64,000 nt of DNA from Acidobacteriota bacterium (GTDB lineage Bacteria; Acidobacteriota; Blastocatellia; Pyrinomonadales; Pyrinomonadaceae): contig JAHBSK010000002.1 in NCBI GenBank assembly GCA_019639175.1, positions 372,001 through 436,000 on the forward strand, read 5' to 3'. Numbering within the stretch: the first letter of the stretch is position 1; every line of letters starts with the position of its first letter. This document shows, in pieces, positions 26,463 to 34,946 of this stretch. The notes beneath the pieces are model-generated. The model ran no database searches. It was not told the DNA's origin and was given only the letters and a program-made list of their open reading frames with translations. The translations under genes and the position numbers were made by a program.

Positions 26463-26921
26463 ATGAGTACAAGAATAATATTGATCGTGATAGTGGTTGT
26501 TTCTTTAGTGTTACTGCCTGGATGTGTGGCGGAACCGGGAGTGACTGAATATCGTGAAATTACCAAGAATAGCGGCGAGGGAAATTCATTGATCGTTGAA
26601 AAATTTGACTCTTATCCTATCGATAAACAAATCGATGTTTTTCTTTATTCCGAAGATCCGCGATTTGAAGCGATCCCTGCACGAAACGGTAAATCCAAAA
26701 TACGGTCAATTGTCAGCCGGATAGAAGAAAAAAAGACTACTTATTATCAGAAGTGGCGTCTGGTGCGCGTTCTGCATCGCATACAGAATGAATGCCGATG
26801 TGTTAAAAGTGACAGGTATGTAATGTCGCGGCTTGAAAGACTCTCTGATCTTACAAATGAAAACGCGGAACATTATAAGAGCATGTTTTCAAAAGATGTC
26901 AAGTACCTTCGTGAGATGTGA
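26463..26921 (+). CDS. Hypothetical lipoprotein
   Basis: 152 residues. The N-terminus is a lipoprotein signal (STRIILIVIVVVSLVLLPGC, with Cys21 in the lipobox LPGC). The mature protein is charged and largely helical near its end (IEEKKTTYYQKWRLVRVLHRI, and LERLSDLTNENAEHY), with two closely spaced cysteines in ECRCVKSD. I do not recognise a family. Base composition is a little more AT-rich than in neighbouring genes, which may mean a poorly conserved or acquired gene. Confidence 0.7.
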   Translation: MSTRIILIVIVVVSLVLLPGCVAEPGVTEYREITKNSGEGNSLIVEKFDSYPIDKQIDVFLYSEDPRFEAIPARNGKSKIRSIVSRIEEKKTTYYQKWRLVRVLHRIQNECRCVKSDRYVMSRLERLSDLTNENAEHYKSMFSKDVKYLREM

Positions 26922-27016
26922 ACTTGGTCTGAGGAGGCAAAGAATTAAAGAACTGTGATAAACGAAACTCGAAATAGATGTCATTATTCCGATGTCATCT
27001 CGCAATATTATAGTGC

Positions 27017-29890
27017 TTAGAGAAGAGGAGTGAGATAGCGGCCGGTGTGCGAATCCGCATTGGCTGCGATCTTTTCAGGTGTGCCGGTCGCGACTATTTC
27101 ACCGCCGCCGATGCCGCCTTCGGGGCCGAGGTCGATGATGTGATCGGCCGTCTTTATGACGTCAAGATTATGTTCGATAACGACAATGCTGGAGCCGTTA
27201 TCCATCAGCGCGCGAAAAGCCTGCAGCAGTTTGTTGATGTCCTCAAAGTGCAATCCGGTCGTCGGTTCGTCAAAGATGAAAAGCGTTCTTGAATTTGTTT
27301 TTTGCGCCAGATGCGAGGCAAGTTTTACACGCTGTGCCTCACCGCCCGAAAGCGTTGTCGCCGATTGACCCAGACGTAAGTAACCGAGGCCGACCGCCTC
27401 AAGAACGCGGAGGCGTGTTACAAGTTTTTTCACGTCCTTAAAGAACAGGATCGCCTCGTGAACGGTCAATTCAAGAGCCTCATGAATGTTCTTGCCCTTG
27501 TATCGGACACTCAGAACCTCGTCCTTAAATCGTGTCCCGCGGCAATCCTCACAGGTAAGCTCCACATCGGCCAAAAACTGCATCTCGACCGTGACCGTGC
27601 CGCTGCCCTGACAGATCTCACAGCGTCCGCCGGGAACATTGAATGAGAAATGCGAAGGCCCAAAACCTTTCGTCTTTGCGGCCTGTGTCGAAGCATAAAC
27701 CTCGCGGATGGTGTCGTAGGCCTTAAGATACGTGACGGGATTTGAACGCGGTGTTCGGCCTATCGGCGACTGATCGACGAGGATAACGTCATCGACGTTT
27801 TCCGTGCCGGTCATTTCCCTGAAAAGCCCGACGTGGCCGTTCCATTCGTCGCGTTGTTTTTTCAGGCCGGCATACAGAACGTCGTGGATAAGCGTGGATT
27901 TGCCCGAACCGGAAACGCCTGTGACACAAACAAGCATCCCGATCGGTATCTCGACATCCACGTTCTTCAGATTATTCTCGCGGGCGCCTTTTACAACGAT
28001 CTTTTCCGTACCAGGCTCACGGCGTTTTTGCGGCACCTTGATGGCAGTGTCGCCGCGAAGATATCTTCCCGTTAGAGAGGTTTCAGACCTCAAAAGATTC
28101 TCAAAAGAGCCTTCGAAAACGACCTCGCCGCCAAGTTCGCCGGCAAACGGACCGATGTCAACTATGTGATCGGCCGCCCGCATCGTATCCTCATCGTGTT
28201 CAACGACCAGCAGTGTGTTGCCGATGTCGCGAAGGTTTTTCAGAATGCCGATCAGCCGTTCGTTATCACGCGGATGAAGCCCGATGCTCGGTTCATCCAG
28301 AACGTAGAGCGTCCCGACGAGCAGCGATCCGAGATTTGTCGCAAGCTGAATACGCTGTGCCTCGCCGCCTGAAAGCGTCGCCGCCAGGCGGTCAAGCGTC
28401 AGATAATCAAGGCCCACGTCATCCAAGAATTTCAGGCGGCGGCGAATTTCCAGCAAGAGCTTTTCGGCGATCTTTTCGCGTTCCTCGCTCATTGTCAGAT
28501 CGTCGAAAAAGACACGCGCGTCGGTTATCGACATCGCCAAAACTTCCGGCAGCGAACGTCCGCCGATCTTTACATCGCGTGCTTCCTGCCGCAGGCGCTG
28601 GCCGCCGCAATCGGGGCATTTGGTGTAGCCGCGATATTTTGCGAGGAAAACACGAACGTGCAGCTTGTATTTTTTCGTGTCCAGCCATTGGAAGAAACCC
28701 TTTATCCCACGCCAGCCTTCATCGCCGTAAACAATGCAGTTCTGCTGATAATCCTCAAGGTCGGCATACGGTTTATTGACATCTATCGAGGCCGATGCTG
28801 CGTATTTGAGCAGTTCCTTTTGCGCCCATGCGTGCTGCGGACGCGTGAAAGGTTCGACCGCTCCTTCCTTTATCGACAGCAGCGGATTTGGAATGACCAG
28901 ATCGTAATCAACGCCTATCGTATTGCCAAAACCCTGACACGTCGGACACGCGCCGAACGGCGAATTAAAGCTGAAAAGCTGCGGCTCCGGTTCGTCATAT
29001 TCGGTGCCGTCGTATTTGCAGACGTATCTGTCAGAGAATTTCAGAGTTGACGAATCGTCACCGTCTGGCGTGACGATAAATGCCGCGTGGCCTTCGCGAA
29101 AACACGTTTCGAGCGAATCGACCAGACGCGGCCTGATGTCGCCCCCGGCTTTCAGGCGATCTATAAGAACATAGGTATCCTTAAGGTCAGAGAACGTGTA
29201 ATCTTCGGGCCGCGTCAGTTCGATTACCTTGCCGTTGCGATACAGCCGCGAAAATCCCATCTGAAGAATGGACATCAAAAATGCCGATATGCTCAGGTCG
29301 GATGGGGTTTTTGCTTTTCCTTTTTTTGCCGCTTTGGCGGCCTTTACGGAAATGTCCTGATGAACGGGAAACAGTACATAAAATCTGGTTCCTTCGGAAA
29401 GGGTTTCGATGATCTCATCGGCGGCAGATTCCGGTGAATCTTTTTTCACCTCGCGTTTGCAGACGTGGCAGATGGTCTGTCCCGCACGGGCATAGAGCAA
29501 ACGAAGATAATCATAGATCTCTGTCTGCGTGGCGACGGTTGAACGCGGGTTCTTGGTGGAATTTTTTTGCCGTATCGCTATCGCCGGGGCAATGCCGGTT
29601 ATCTCATCAACGTCAGGTTTGTCCATTCTTTCAAGGAACTGACGGGCATAGGCCGAGAGCGATTCGACATATCGCCGCTGGCCCTCGGCGTAGATCGTGT
29701 CAAAAGCGAGGCTGGATTTGCCAGAACCCGACACACCTGTAATAACGGTGAGCTTGTTCTGCGGCAAAGAGACCGAGATGTTCTTCAGGTTGTGAACGCG
29801 AGCACCGCGTACTTCCACCGCTTCTTCCTTTGATCTTACAGCCCGCATAGGATCGATCTTGTCACATTGGACAAAATTCAATTTTACCAA
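27017..29890 (-). CDS. uvrA: Excinuclease ABC subunit A
   Basis: 957 residues. It contains two ABC modules, with Walker A motifs [14 protein letters not shown] (about 54) and [14 protein letters not shown], signature [12 protein letters not shown] and [12 protein letters not shown], and zinc-binding pairs CHVCKRE, CPTCQG, CPDCGG, CEICQG and CEDCRG. UvrA dimers scan DNA for damage and load UvrB. The length is normal. The first 15 residues ([15 protein letters not shown]) may be an over-extension, with Met15 the real start. Not in an operon with uvrB or uvrC here. Confidence 0.97.
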   Translation of the reverse strand: MVKLNFVQCDKIDPMRAVRSKEEAVEVRGARVHNLKNISVSLPQNKLTVITGVSGSGKSSLAFDTIYAEGQRRYVESLSAYARQFLERMDKPDVDEITGIAPAIAIRQKNSTKNPRSTVATQTEIYDYLRLLYARAGQTICHVCKREVKKDSPESAADEIIETLSEGTRFYVLFPVHQDISVKAAKAAKKGKAKTPSDLSISAFLMSILQMGFSRLYRNGKVIELTRPEDYTFSDLKDTYVLIDRLKAGGDIRPRLVDSLETCFREGHAAFIVTPDGDDSSTLKFSDRYVCKYDGTEYDEPEPQLFSFNSPFGACPTCQGFGNTIGVDYDLVIPNPLLSIKEGAVEPFTRPQHAWAQKELLKYAASASIDVNKPYADLEDYQQNCIVYGDEGWRGIKGFFQWLDTKKYKLHVRVFLAKYRGYTKCPDCGGQRLRQEARDVKIGGRSLPEVLAMSITDARVFFDDLTMSEEREKIAEKLLLEIRRRLKFLDDVGLDYLTLDRLAATLSGGEAQRIQLATNLGSLLVGTLYVLDEPSIGLHPRDNERLIGILKNLRDIGNTLLVVEHDEDTMRAADHIVDIGPFAGELGGEVVFEGSFENLLRSETSLTGRYLRGDTAIKVPQKRREPGTEKIVVKGARENNLKNVDVEIPIGMLVCVTGVSGSGKSTLIHDVLYAGLKKQRDEWNGHVGLFREMTGTENVDDVILVDQSPIGRTPRSNPVTYLKAYDTIREVYASTQAAKTKGFGPSHFSFNVPGGRCEICQGSGTVTVEMQFLADVELTCEDCRGTRFKDEVLSVRYKGKNIHEALELTVHEAILFFKDVKKLVTRLRVLEAVGLGYLRLGQSATTLSGGEAQRVKLASHLAQKTNSRTLFIFDEPTTGLHFEDINKLLQAFRALMDNGSSIVVIEHNLDVIKTADHIIDLGPEGGIGGGEIVATGTPEKIAANADSHTGRYLTPLL

Positions 29891-30194
29891 ATCGTAAAGG
29901 GCATAAAAAGCGGTCAGTGCTCTTTAACTCAGATTCAGCATCAGATAATCCCAAAGTCCAAAATGCAGCAGATCAGGCGGATCTGTTTTGGTTTCTAACA
30001 GTTAATAGTGAGTCAGTTTTCAGTTGTCAGTTGAGAAACTAATAACTGTAAACTGTGTAACTATTAACTGTTAGATCGGTTCGGTCTTTCGTTGGGGTGT
30101 TTCTAATGTGGAACCAGGTTTAACGCAGAGGCCGCAAAGTTCCTAGAGAAAAAGAAGCGGTTTCAATAAATTATGGAGGCGTGAGTTTATTTTC
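29891..30194. repeat. 304-bp intergenic region with a 15-bp perfect inverted repeat
   Basis: Arms CTAACAGTTAATAGT (29996-30010) and ACTATTAACTGTTAG (30061-30075) are exact complements. The interior is rich in CAGTT/AACTG words, so the 80-bp unit could fold as one long imperfect hairpin. A second simple motif, TTTAACGCAGAGGCCGCAAAG near 30119, resembles low-complexity dispersed repeats seen in environmental bacteria. No gene is visible. Confidence 0.65.
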
Positions 30195-30470
30195 TCACCA
30201 GCGAGTGTCAAAGCGGGCAAGGTTGTCGCGCCATGTGTCTTTGCTGCCGGCGGAGATGAGGCAGGGAATTGCTCCGTCAAATTGCAGTTCTGCATCGGTC
30301 GTGCGGCGGATGCGGTAATTGTAGCCGGTCGGCGAAGAGATGGAGATGGTTATGGTTTCCTCGACAACGCGCGAGATGACGGCGAACCGCCAGTCCTTTT
30401 TTGAGCGGACTATCAGCCGTGTCCCGATGGGCATTTGTCCAAGCGCTATCTTGTCTGCGGCAGGTTCCAT
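30195..30470 (-). CDS. Small hypothetical protein
   Basis: 91 residues, rich in beta-type segments (GTRLIVRSKKDWRFAVISRV, ETITISISSPTGYNYRIRRTT) with a final TWRDNLARFDTRW. No signal peptide and no recognised family. Its start overlaps the end of the L,D-transpeptidase gene by 25 bp, so it is probably cotranslated with it. The ribosome site is weak. An SH3-like or small barrel fold is possible. Confidence 0.6.
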   Translation of the reverse strand: MEPAADKIALGQMPIGTRLIVRSKKDWRFAVISRVVEETITISISSPTGYNYRIRRTTDAELQFDGAIPCLISAGSKDTWRDNLARFDTRW

Positions 30471-31219
30471 TTCTTTGCGAGCTTTTTGTGGTCGGCTGCG
30501 GTCATCTGGACAAGATACGGATGTTTTTCAGGGTCGAGCCACGCCATCACCCTTTCCATATTGTCACGGCTCATTGCGGTGCAGCCGCTTGTCGGTGTTT
30601 CGGCATCCTTCCAAACGTGTAGGAAAATGCACGAACCGCTGCCTTTCTCAACAGGGAAAGAATTGTAACCGACAAAAACGCCGAGGGCATATTCCTCGCC
30701 GATCTCAAGCATCTTTTCGGAGCTTTTCCAATCGAAAATGCCGACGCGCATCCGGTCAACTATTTTGTTGTAGTGCGTGGAATCCACATCGTCAACACAT
30801 TCGGTCGTTGCTCCGACCTCGGTAAAACTCAGATCGGTTCCTTCCGGTTTTGCCGCCGAACCAAAAGCGAATGTCAGCGGAAAAATGCCTGCGGGCGAAT
30901 TGCCGTCACCTTCCTTTTTGGCCGCGGTTGTATTTTCCGTCGCCTGTTTTGCGTCCCAGGCAAGGCCGCTTCTGCCGATCACGACCGGAAAGGCATCGCC
31001 ATCGGCCTTCCATTTTCCTTTTTGCCCGCTTCGCGAAAACAGCGTTGCGGTTCCTCCTGTTGCCTCATCGTTTTCGGTTATGACGACGACGGCTTGTGCG
31101 GAATTTTTAAACGGAGCAGGTTTCTCCGGTTTGGCAGGTGTTTTTACCTGACCGGTCATCGAGGCTGCGGCGAATGCCGTGAATAACAGCGATAGGATCA
31201 CGGTCGAACCATTTGTCAT
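30446..31219 (-). CDS. L,D-transpeptidase (YkuD) family protein
   Basis: 257 residues with a signal peptide (MTNGSTVILSLLFTAFAAASMTGQ). The catalytic C-terminal domain shows FLHVWKDAETPTSGCTAMS, in which His199 and Cys210 (approximate) match the H...S-x-G-C pattern of L,D-transpeptidases. Upstream KEGDGNSPAGIFPL and GYNSFPVEKGSGSC also fit. It is predicted to act in the periplasm on peptidoglycan or on proteins linked to it. It lies 18 bp downstream of an M50 peptidase gene and overlaps a small gene of unknown role. Confidence 0.88.
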   Translation of the reverse strand: MTNGSTVILSLLFTAFAAASMTGQVKTPAKPEKPAPFKNSAQAVVVITENDEATGGTATLFSRSGQKGKWKADGDAFPVVIGRSGLAWDAKQATENTTAAKKEGDGNSPAGIFPLTFAFGSAAKPEGTDLSFTEVGATTECVDDVDSTHYNKIVDRMRVGIFDWKSSEKMLEIGEEYALGVFVGYNSFPVEKGSGSCIFLHVWKDAETPTSGCTAMSRDNMERVMAWLDPEKHPYLVQMTAADHKKLAKKWNLPQTR

Positions 31220-31237
31220 AGCGGTCGCTTGTGAATA

Positions 31238-32026
31238 TCAGTCCTCGAACAGCGATTCGTTCCTCGCCTTCATTCCGCGAACGGCGTAGAGCCGCAGCCC
31301 GAATGAGATAAGCCCGATGGATATCATAATCCAGATAACCACCCAGACGATGCCGGGAATGCCGGTTGCTGCTGCCATGTTGGCCGCGTCGGAGTGTGCC
31401 GACGTAAACGTTGAGATAAAGAAAAGATCGACAAGGCTGAACACGGCATTGAGCAGCACCTGAACGGCCAGAAACGCCGTCGCAAAATTTGCCCACGTAG
31501 GGCTTGCCCATCTGCCGATTGCAAAAAGTCCGACGGCAAGGACCGCTCCTGAAAATACGGTGAATGCCATGCTGCCGAGCGTTACGGTCGAGAAAAAATT
31601 AAAGACCGGAGCGGCAAATCCGAAAACGGCGGTCATTACCGCGACAAATCCGGCTGAAAAATACAAGGCGTGACGCGAGGAAAGCCCGTAACGCATCCAC
31701 GCCAGCAATAATGCTCCAAAGGTAGTTGTGCCAAGATAACCCGCGCTTGAGATAAATAGCTGTGAGAACCAGCCCGAACCCTGCGACCACACAACGCCGC
31801 TCGTGTCCGGCGACACGGTCAGGCTCTGAACCGAATTGCCCGTAAGCACGGTCGCAAGCACATGGCCGCCCTCGTGTATGAACGTCGCGAAAAGCTGGAG
31901 CGGATAGGTGATGTATCCGACAAAAGGCAGATACCACGACGCCAGCCATAAAAGAATGCTGACGACGGTCGCCACCAGAAGCAGCGTGAATTGCGGTTCG
32001 ATCTCTTTTTTCACCTTATATGCCAT
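31238..32026 (-). CDS. M50 family membrane metallopeptidase
   Basis: 262 residues from the ATG at 32026, chosen because AGGGAGAG lies about 9 bases upstream; a frame to 32122 adds 32 residues with no homology-like features. The protein has several membrane spans. The zinc motif is FIHEGGHVLA (His51, Glu52, His55, approximate), an HExxH type as in the M50B group of intramembrane proteases. The usual second metal motif (NxxPxxxLDG) is not obvious, so protease activity is likely but not certain. A probable operon links it to the L,D-transpeptidase and the small gene at 30195. Confidence 0.8.
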   Translation of the reverse strand: MAYKVKKEIEPQFTLLLVATVVSILLWLASWYLPFVGYITYPLQLFATFIHEGGHVLATVLTGNSVQSLTVSPDTSGVVWSQGSGWFSQLFISSAGYLGTTTFGALLLAWMRYGLSSRHALYFSAGFVAVMTAVFGFAAPVFNFFSTVTLGSMAFTVFSGAVLAVGLFAIGRWASPTWANFATAFLAVQVLLNAVFSLVDLFFISTFTSAHSDAANMAAATGIPGIVWVVIWIMISIGLISFGLRLYAVRGMKARNESLFED

Positions 32027-32216
32027 TTTAGAACTCTCCCTGATGTCTATAACGTTCAGTTTAGCGTAAAGTTCGCTCAACTGAAAGACTTTTATGTAAG
32101 GAATGTTCGTGATAAGCCGCATCAGTTCGCGGAAAACAGGGCAAAGTGCTAGACTTCAGAATATCTGTAACCGTTTTTATTAAAATTTTAACTAAAGAGA
32201 GGTTAGACCTAAAACA

Positions 32217-33428
32217 GTGATCAATTTTGAATTATCTGAGGAACATCTTGCCCTGCAAAAGACCGTGCGCGAGTTCGTGCAGGGCGAGGTTGCCCCGTAT
32301 ATAAAAGAATGGGACGAAAAGGCGTATTTTGAGCCGTCCGTCTTCACAAAAATGGCCGAGATGGGCCTGATGGGCGTTTGCATACCTGAGCAATACGGCG
32401 GAGCGGGGTTTGATTATATTTCGCTCGGCCTTGTATGTGAGGAACTGGAAGCATGTGACACATTTTTGCGTGTGGCAATGTCCGTTCATGTCGGGCTGAA
32501 CAGTCTGAGCGTTTATTCGTGGGGAACCGAGGAGCAGAAGCAGAAATACCTTGTGCCGCAGGCAAAAGGTGAAAAGCTCGCTACATTTGGCCTGACGGAA
32601 CCGAACGCCGGTTCGGACGTTGTCGGAATGCGTTCGTATGCGCGGCGTGACGGCGATGACTGGATCTTGAACGGCGAGAAGATGTGGATCTCGCTTGGCG
32701 ATGTCGCCGATCATTTTCTCTTTTTCTGCTGGACCGATCAGGAAAAGCAAAAGGCTCGTGACCACAGCGGCATTTCGTGCTTCATTGTCGAACGCACGAT
32801 GCCCGGTTTTTCGAGCGGCACGCTGCACGGCAAAATGGGCATCAGGGCCGGCAATACGGGTTATTTCTCGCTTCAGGACGTCCGCGTTCCAAAAGAGAAT
32901 ATGCTCGGCAACGAAGGCGAAGGCTTTAAGATAGCGATGTTCTCGCTGGAGAACGGCCGCTACACGGTCGCCTCGGGAGCAACGGGTGTTATCCGCGCCT
33001 CACGCGACGCTTCGGTCGAATATGCAAATACCCGTGAGGTTCAGGGACAGACCATCTCAAATTTCCAACTGGTCAAACAAAAGATCGCCGAAATGCAGGC
33101 GGATTATGAAATGGCGCATCTGCTGTGGCTAAAATGCGGATATTTGAAGAACGAGGGCAAGCCTTCGGCAAAAGCCGCAAGCATGGCTAAATGGCAGGCG
33201 ACCATCCGTTCTGAAAAGGCCGCGTCTATGGCAATAGAGGTTCACGGGGCCAACGGTTATACCAACGACTATCCGGTCGAGCGTTACCTGCGTAACTGTA
33301 AGGCCGCCGTCATTTACGAAGGCACGCGCGACATCCATACGCTGATGCAGGCGGATTGGGCTTTGGGCGTCAAGAAGGAAAAAGCCGCCCGCGTCATCCT
33401 CCCGCCGTATGTTCCGAGCGGTTCGTAG
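32217..33428 (+). CDS. Acyl-CoA dehydrogenase
   Basis: 403 residues (GTG start). Flavin and substrate motifs are intact: FGLTEPNAGSDVVGM, GEKMWISLGDVADHFLFFC, MGIRAGNTGYFSLQDVRVP and the catalytic-Glu segment YEGTRDIHTLMQADWALG. It oxidises acyl-CoA to enoyl-CoA with FAD and passes electrons to ETF. The chain-length preference cannot be read. It is a single gene; the next element is a palindromic repeat beginning 23 bp after the stop. Confidence 0.95.
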   Translation: MINFELSEEHLALQKTVREFVQGEVAPYIKEWDEKAYFEPSVFTKMAEMGLMGVCIPEQYGGAGFDYISLGLVCEELEACDTFLRVAMSVHVGLNSLSVYSWGTEEQKQKYLVPQAKGEKLATFGLTEPNAGSDVVGMRSYARRDGDDWILNGEKMWISLGDVADHFLFFCWTDQEKQKARDHSGISCFIVERTMPGFSSGTLHGKMGIRAGNTGYFSLQDVRVPKENMLGNEGEGFKIAMFSLENGRYTVASGATGVIRASRDASVEYANTREVQGQTISNFQLVKQKIAEMQADYEMAHLLWLKCGYLKNEGKPSAKAASMAKWQATIRSEKAASMAIEVHGANGYTNDYPVERYLRNCKAAVIYEGTRDIHTLMQADWALGVKKEKAARVILPPYVPSGS

Positions 33429-33451
33429 CCGGCAATAAATTTGAGGATGTT

Positions 33452-33557
33452 TGAAAAGTCATTTTCTGTGTCTTCGTTCTGTGGATTCTGTGGTAAAGAT
33501 CCTGTAAATCCAGGAAATACCACAGAATCCACAGACAAAAAAACGAAATACACAGAA
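33452..33557 (-). repeat. 106-bp palindromic repeat, copy A
   Basis: Read on the minus strand, this element aligns without gaps to copy B at 34776-34881, with about 19 differences in 106 positions by eye. Its inner arms (33478-33495 and 33518-33535) are an 18-bp perfect inverted repeat, so it should form a strong hairpin. It directly follows the acyl-CoA dehydrogenase gene. Confidence 0.85.
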
Positions 33558-33614
33558 CTGATCCGACCTTTCACACAACCTCGATAAAATGAACTTCCTT
33601 TAGGTTTTGTCAGG

Positions 33615-34157
33615 CTACTTCTTGTCGGTTGCGGCGGGCTTTTTCGTAGTCTCGAAGCTCGGGCTGCGGGTCGTGAGTTTCCATTCGCCGCCTTCTTTTA
33701 CAAAGATTATCTTGATGCCGTTGGGCATGCTCGCGGTACGGATGATGGCGACAGCGGTGTCGCCTGTGATCTCCTCATTGCTTACTTCACAAAGTTTTGT
33801 ATCGACCGGACCGACAGAAAAGTATTCAAGAAGTGTTATCTCATCCTTCTTTGCCTCTGACTCTGCAAATTTTATCGTGTCAGCCGAATAAATTTTTCTC
33901 AGGGCGGCCTCGTCCTTTTTCTCCATCGCGGCACAGTAGGCTTTGAAAACCGGCGTCAGCGTCGGTGCGTTGTTGCGTGTTTCCTCTGGTGTCGGTGTTG
34001 TTGCCGCTACCGGGCTGTTGCTTGGCGGCGTGTTCGAATTGGTTGTGTTCGCAGCATTTGCGTTATTGGCGGACGGTGTGTCGGTTGTTCCGCCGCAGCC
34101 TGACATCAAAATGGCAAATGATAAGAGCGTAATGAATAGTGTAGTAACAGATCGCAT
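33615..34157 (-). CDS. Lipoprotein with NTF2/DUF4878-like domain
   Basis: 180 residues from the ATG at 34157, supported by GGAG 8 bases upstream; an in-frame extension to 34325 runs into the divergent gene and is unlikely. A lipoprotein signal (MRSVTTLFITLLSFAILMSGC) puts the lipidated Cys at residue 21. A low-complexity Ala/Asn/Thr/Pro linker follows (about 22-60). The folded part (VFKAYCAAMEKKDEAALRKI, then EGGEWKLTTRSPSF) looks like DUF4878/NTF2-like domains. Function unknown. It is divergent from the CYTH-like gene, and the pair is flanked by inverted copies of a 106-bp repeat. Confidence 0.8.
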   Translation of the reverse strand: MRSVTTLFITLLSFAILMSGCGGTTDTPSANNANAANTTNSNTPPSNSPVAATTPTPEETRNNAPTLTPVFKAYCAAMEKKDEAALRKIYSADTIKFAESEAKKDEITLLEYFSVGPVDTKLCEVSNEEITGDTAVAIIRTASMPNGIKIIFVKEGGEWKLTTRSPSFETTKKPAATDKK

Positions 34158-34195
34158 ATATATCTCCGTTTTCGGTAATTGATTAAAAGCCAAAG

Positions 34196-34201
34196 TATAA
34201 T
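34196..34201 (+). promoter_or_regulatory. Probable -10 element of the CYTH-like gene
   Basis: TATAAT at 34196-34201 ends 13 bases before the ATG at 34215, which implies a nearly leaderless transcript and argues against the longer frame that begins at 34179. A good -35 box is not obvious. Confidence 0.45.
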
Positions 34202-34214
34202 TAAATTGTTCTAT

Positions 34215-34760
34215 ATGAACAACGGCGAGCGCATAGAATGGCGACGAAAATTTCTTGTTGAGGGCCTTCCTGAACCGCTGACGCGGGCAAGCAGCCACCT
34301 GCAATATCACGATAATTATATCCACGACACGCGGCTTCGGCTAAGAACCGACCGCAACCCCGACACAAAAGAATGGCTCTATGTCCTCCAGCGGATCGAG
34401 GACGGCGCTAAAGACGGTGCGCCGTTTCGGTGTATCGCCGAGCTATATATGGCCGAAAGGGAATACGCGCAGTTTCAGATATTCGAAGGGAACGAGATAC
34501 GAAAGAACCGTTATTTTCACAAGATAGACGGCGTTGAATATGCTTATGACGTCTATATCGGCGAACTGTGGGGACTGAACACCGTCCAGGCCTTTTTTGA
34601 GAATGCGGAGGCAATGAAGGCTTATGTTCCGCGTCAGGAATTCCTGCTTGAGGTCACAGGCATCGAATTTTTCACCGGCGCGTCGCTCTTCGACAAAAAG
34701 ATAACCGACGTTCAAGGAAAGATAGCGGAATTAACCGGTTCGGCCATCGCGGTTCAGTAA
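34215..34760 (+). CDS. CYTH-like domain protein
   Basis: 181 residues from the ATG at 34215. The start EWRRKFLVEGLPEPL resembles the EIERKFLV opening of CYTH/triphosphate-tunnel enzymes, and YIHDTRLRLR supplies the paired basic strand. Later strands contain alternating charged residues (VEYAYDVYIGELWGL, EFLLEVTGIEFFTGAS). CYTH proteins bind triphosphates or polyphosphate; their members include class IV adenylate cyclases and inorganic triphosphatases. The match is partial, so the enzymatic role is uncertain. Confidence 0.65.
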   Translation: MNNGERIEWRRKFLVEGLPEPLTRASSHLQYHDNYIHDTRLRLRTDRNPDTKEWLYVLQRIEDGAKDGAPFRCIAELYMAEREYAQFQIFEGNEIRKNRYFHKIDGVEYAYDVYIGELWGLNTVQAFFENAEAMKAYVPRQEFLLEVTGIEFFTGASLFDKKITDVQGKIAELTGSAIAVQ

Positions 34761-34775
34761 AACAACTTGATTCGA

Positions 34776-34881
34776 TCTGTGTATTTCGAATCTTTATCTG
34801 TGTCTTATGTGGTAATTCCTGTAGTTATGGGATCTTTACAACAGAACTCACAGAATGAAGACACAGAAAGTGACTTCTCAG
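34776..34881 (+). repeat. 106-bp palindromic repeat, copy B
   Basis: Inverted relative to copy A (33452-33557), same length and no gaps, about 82 percent identical by my count. It starts 16 bp after the CYTH-like gene. The element reads TCTGTGT-rich on one side and ACACAGA-rich on the other. Confidence 0.85.
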
Positions 34882-34946
34882 AACTCTTCTAATTGAAAAA
34901 AGCTCTTTCTTTAGCTATCTATTTTTCGGTTCTTTCCCGAGGGCTT

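Noticed and set aside
28213..28779. A 188-residue plus-strand frame inside uvrA
   Set aside because: It is a shadow of uvrA with low-complexity Arg-rich sequence.
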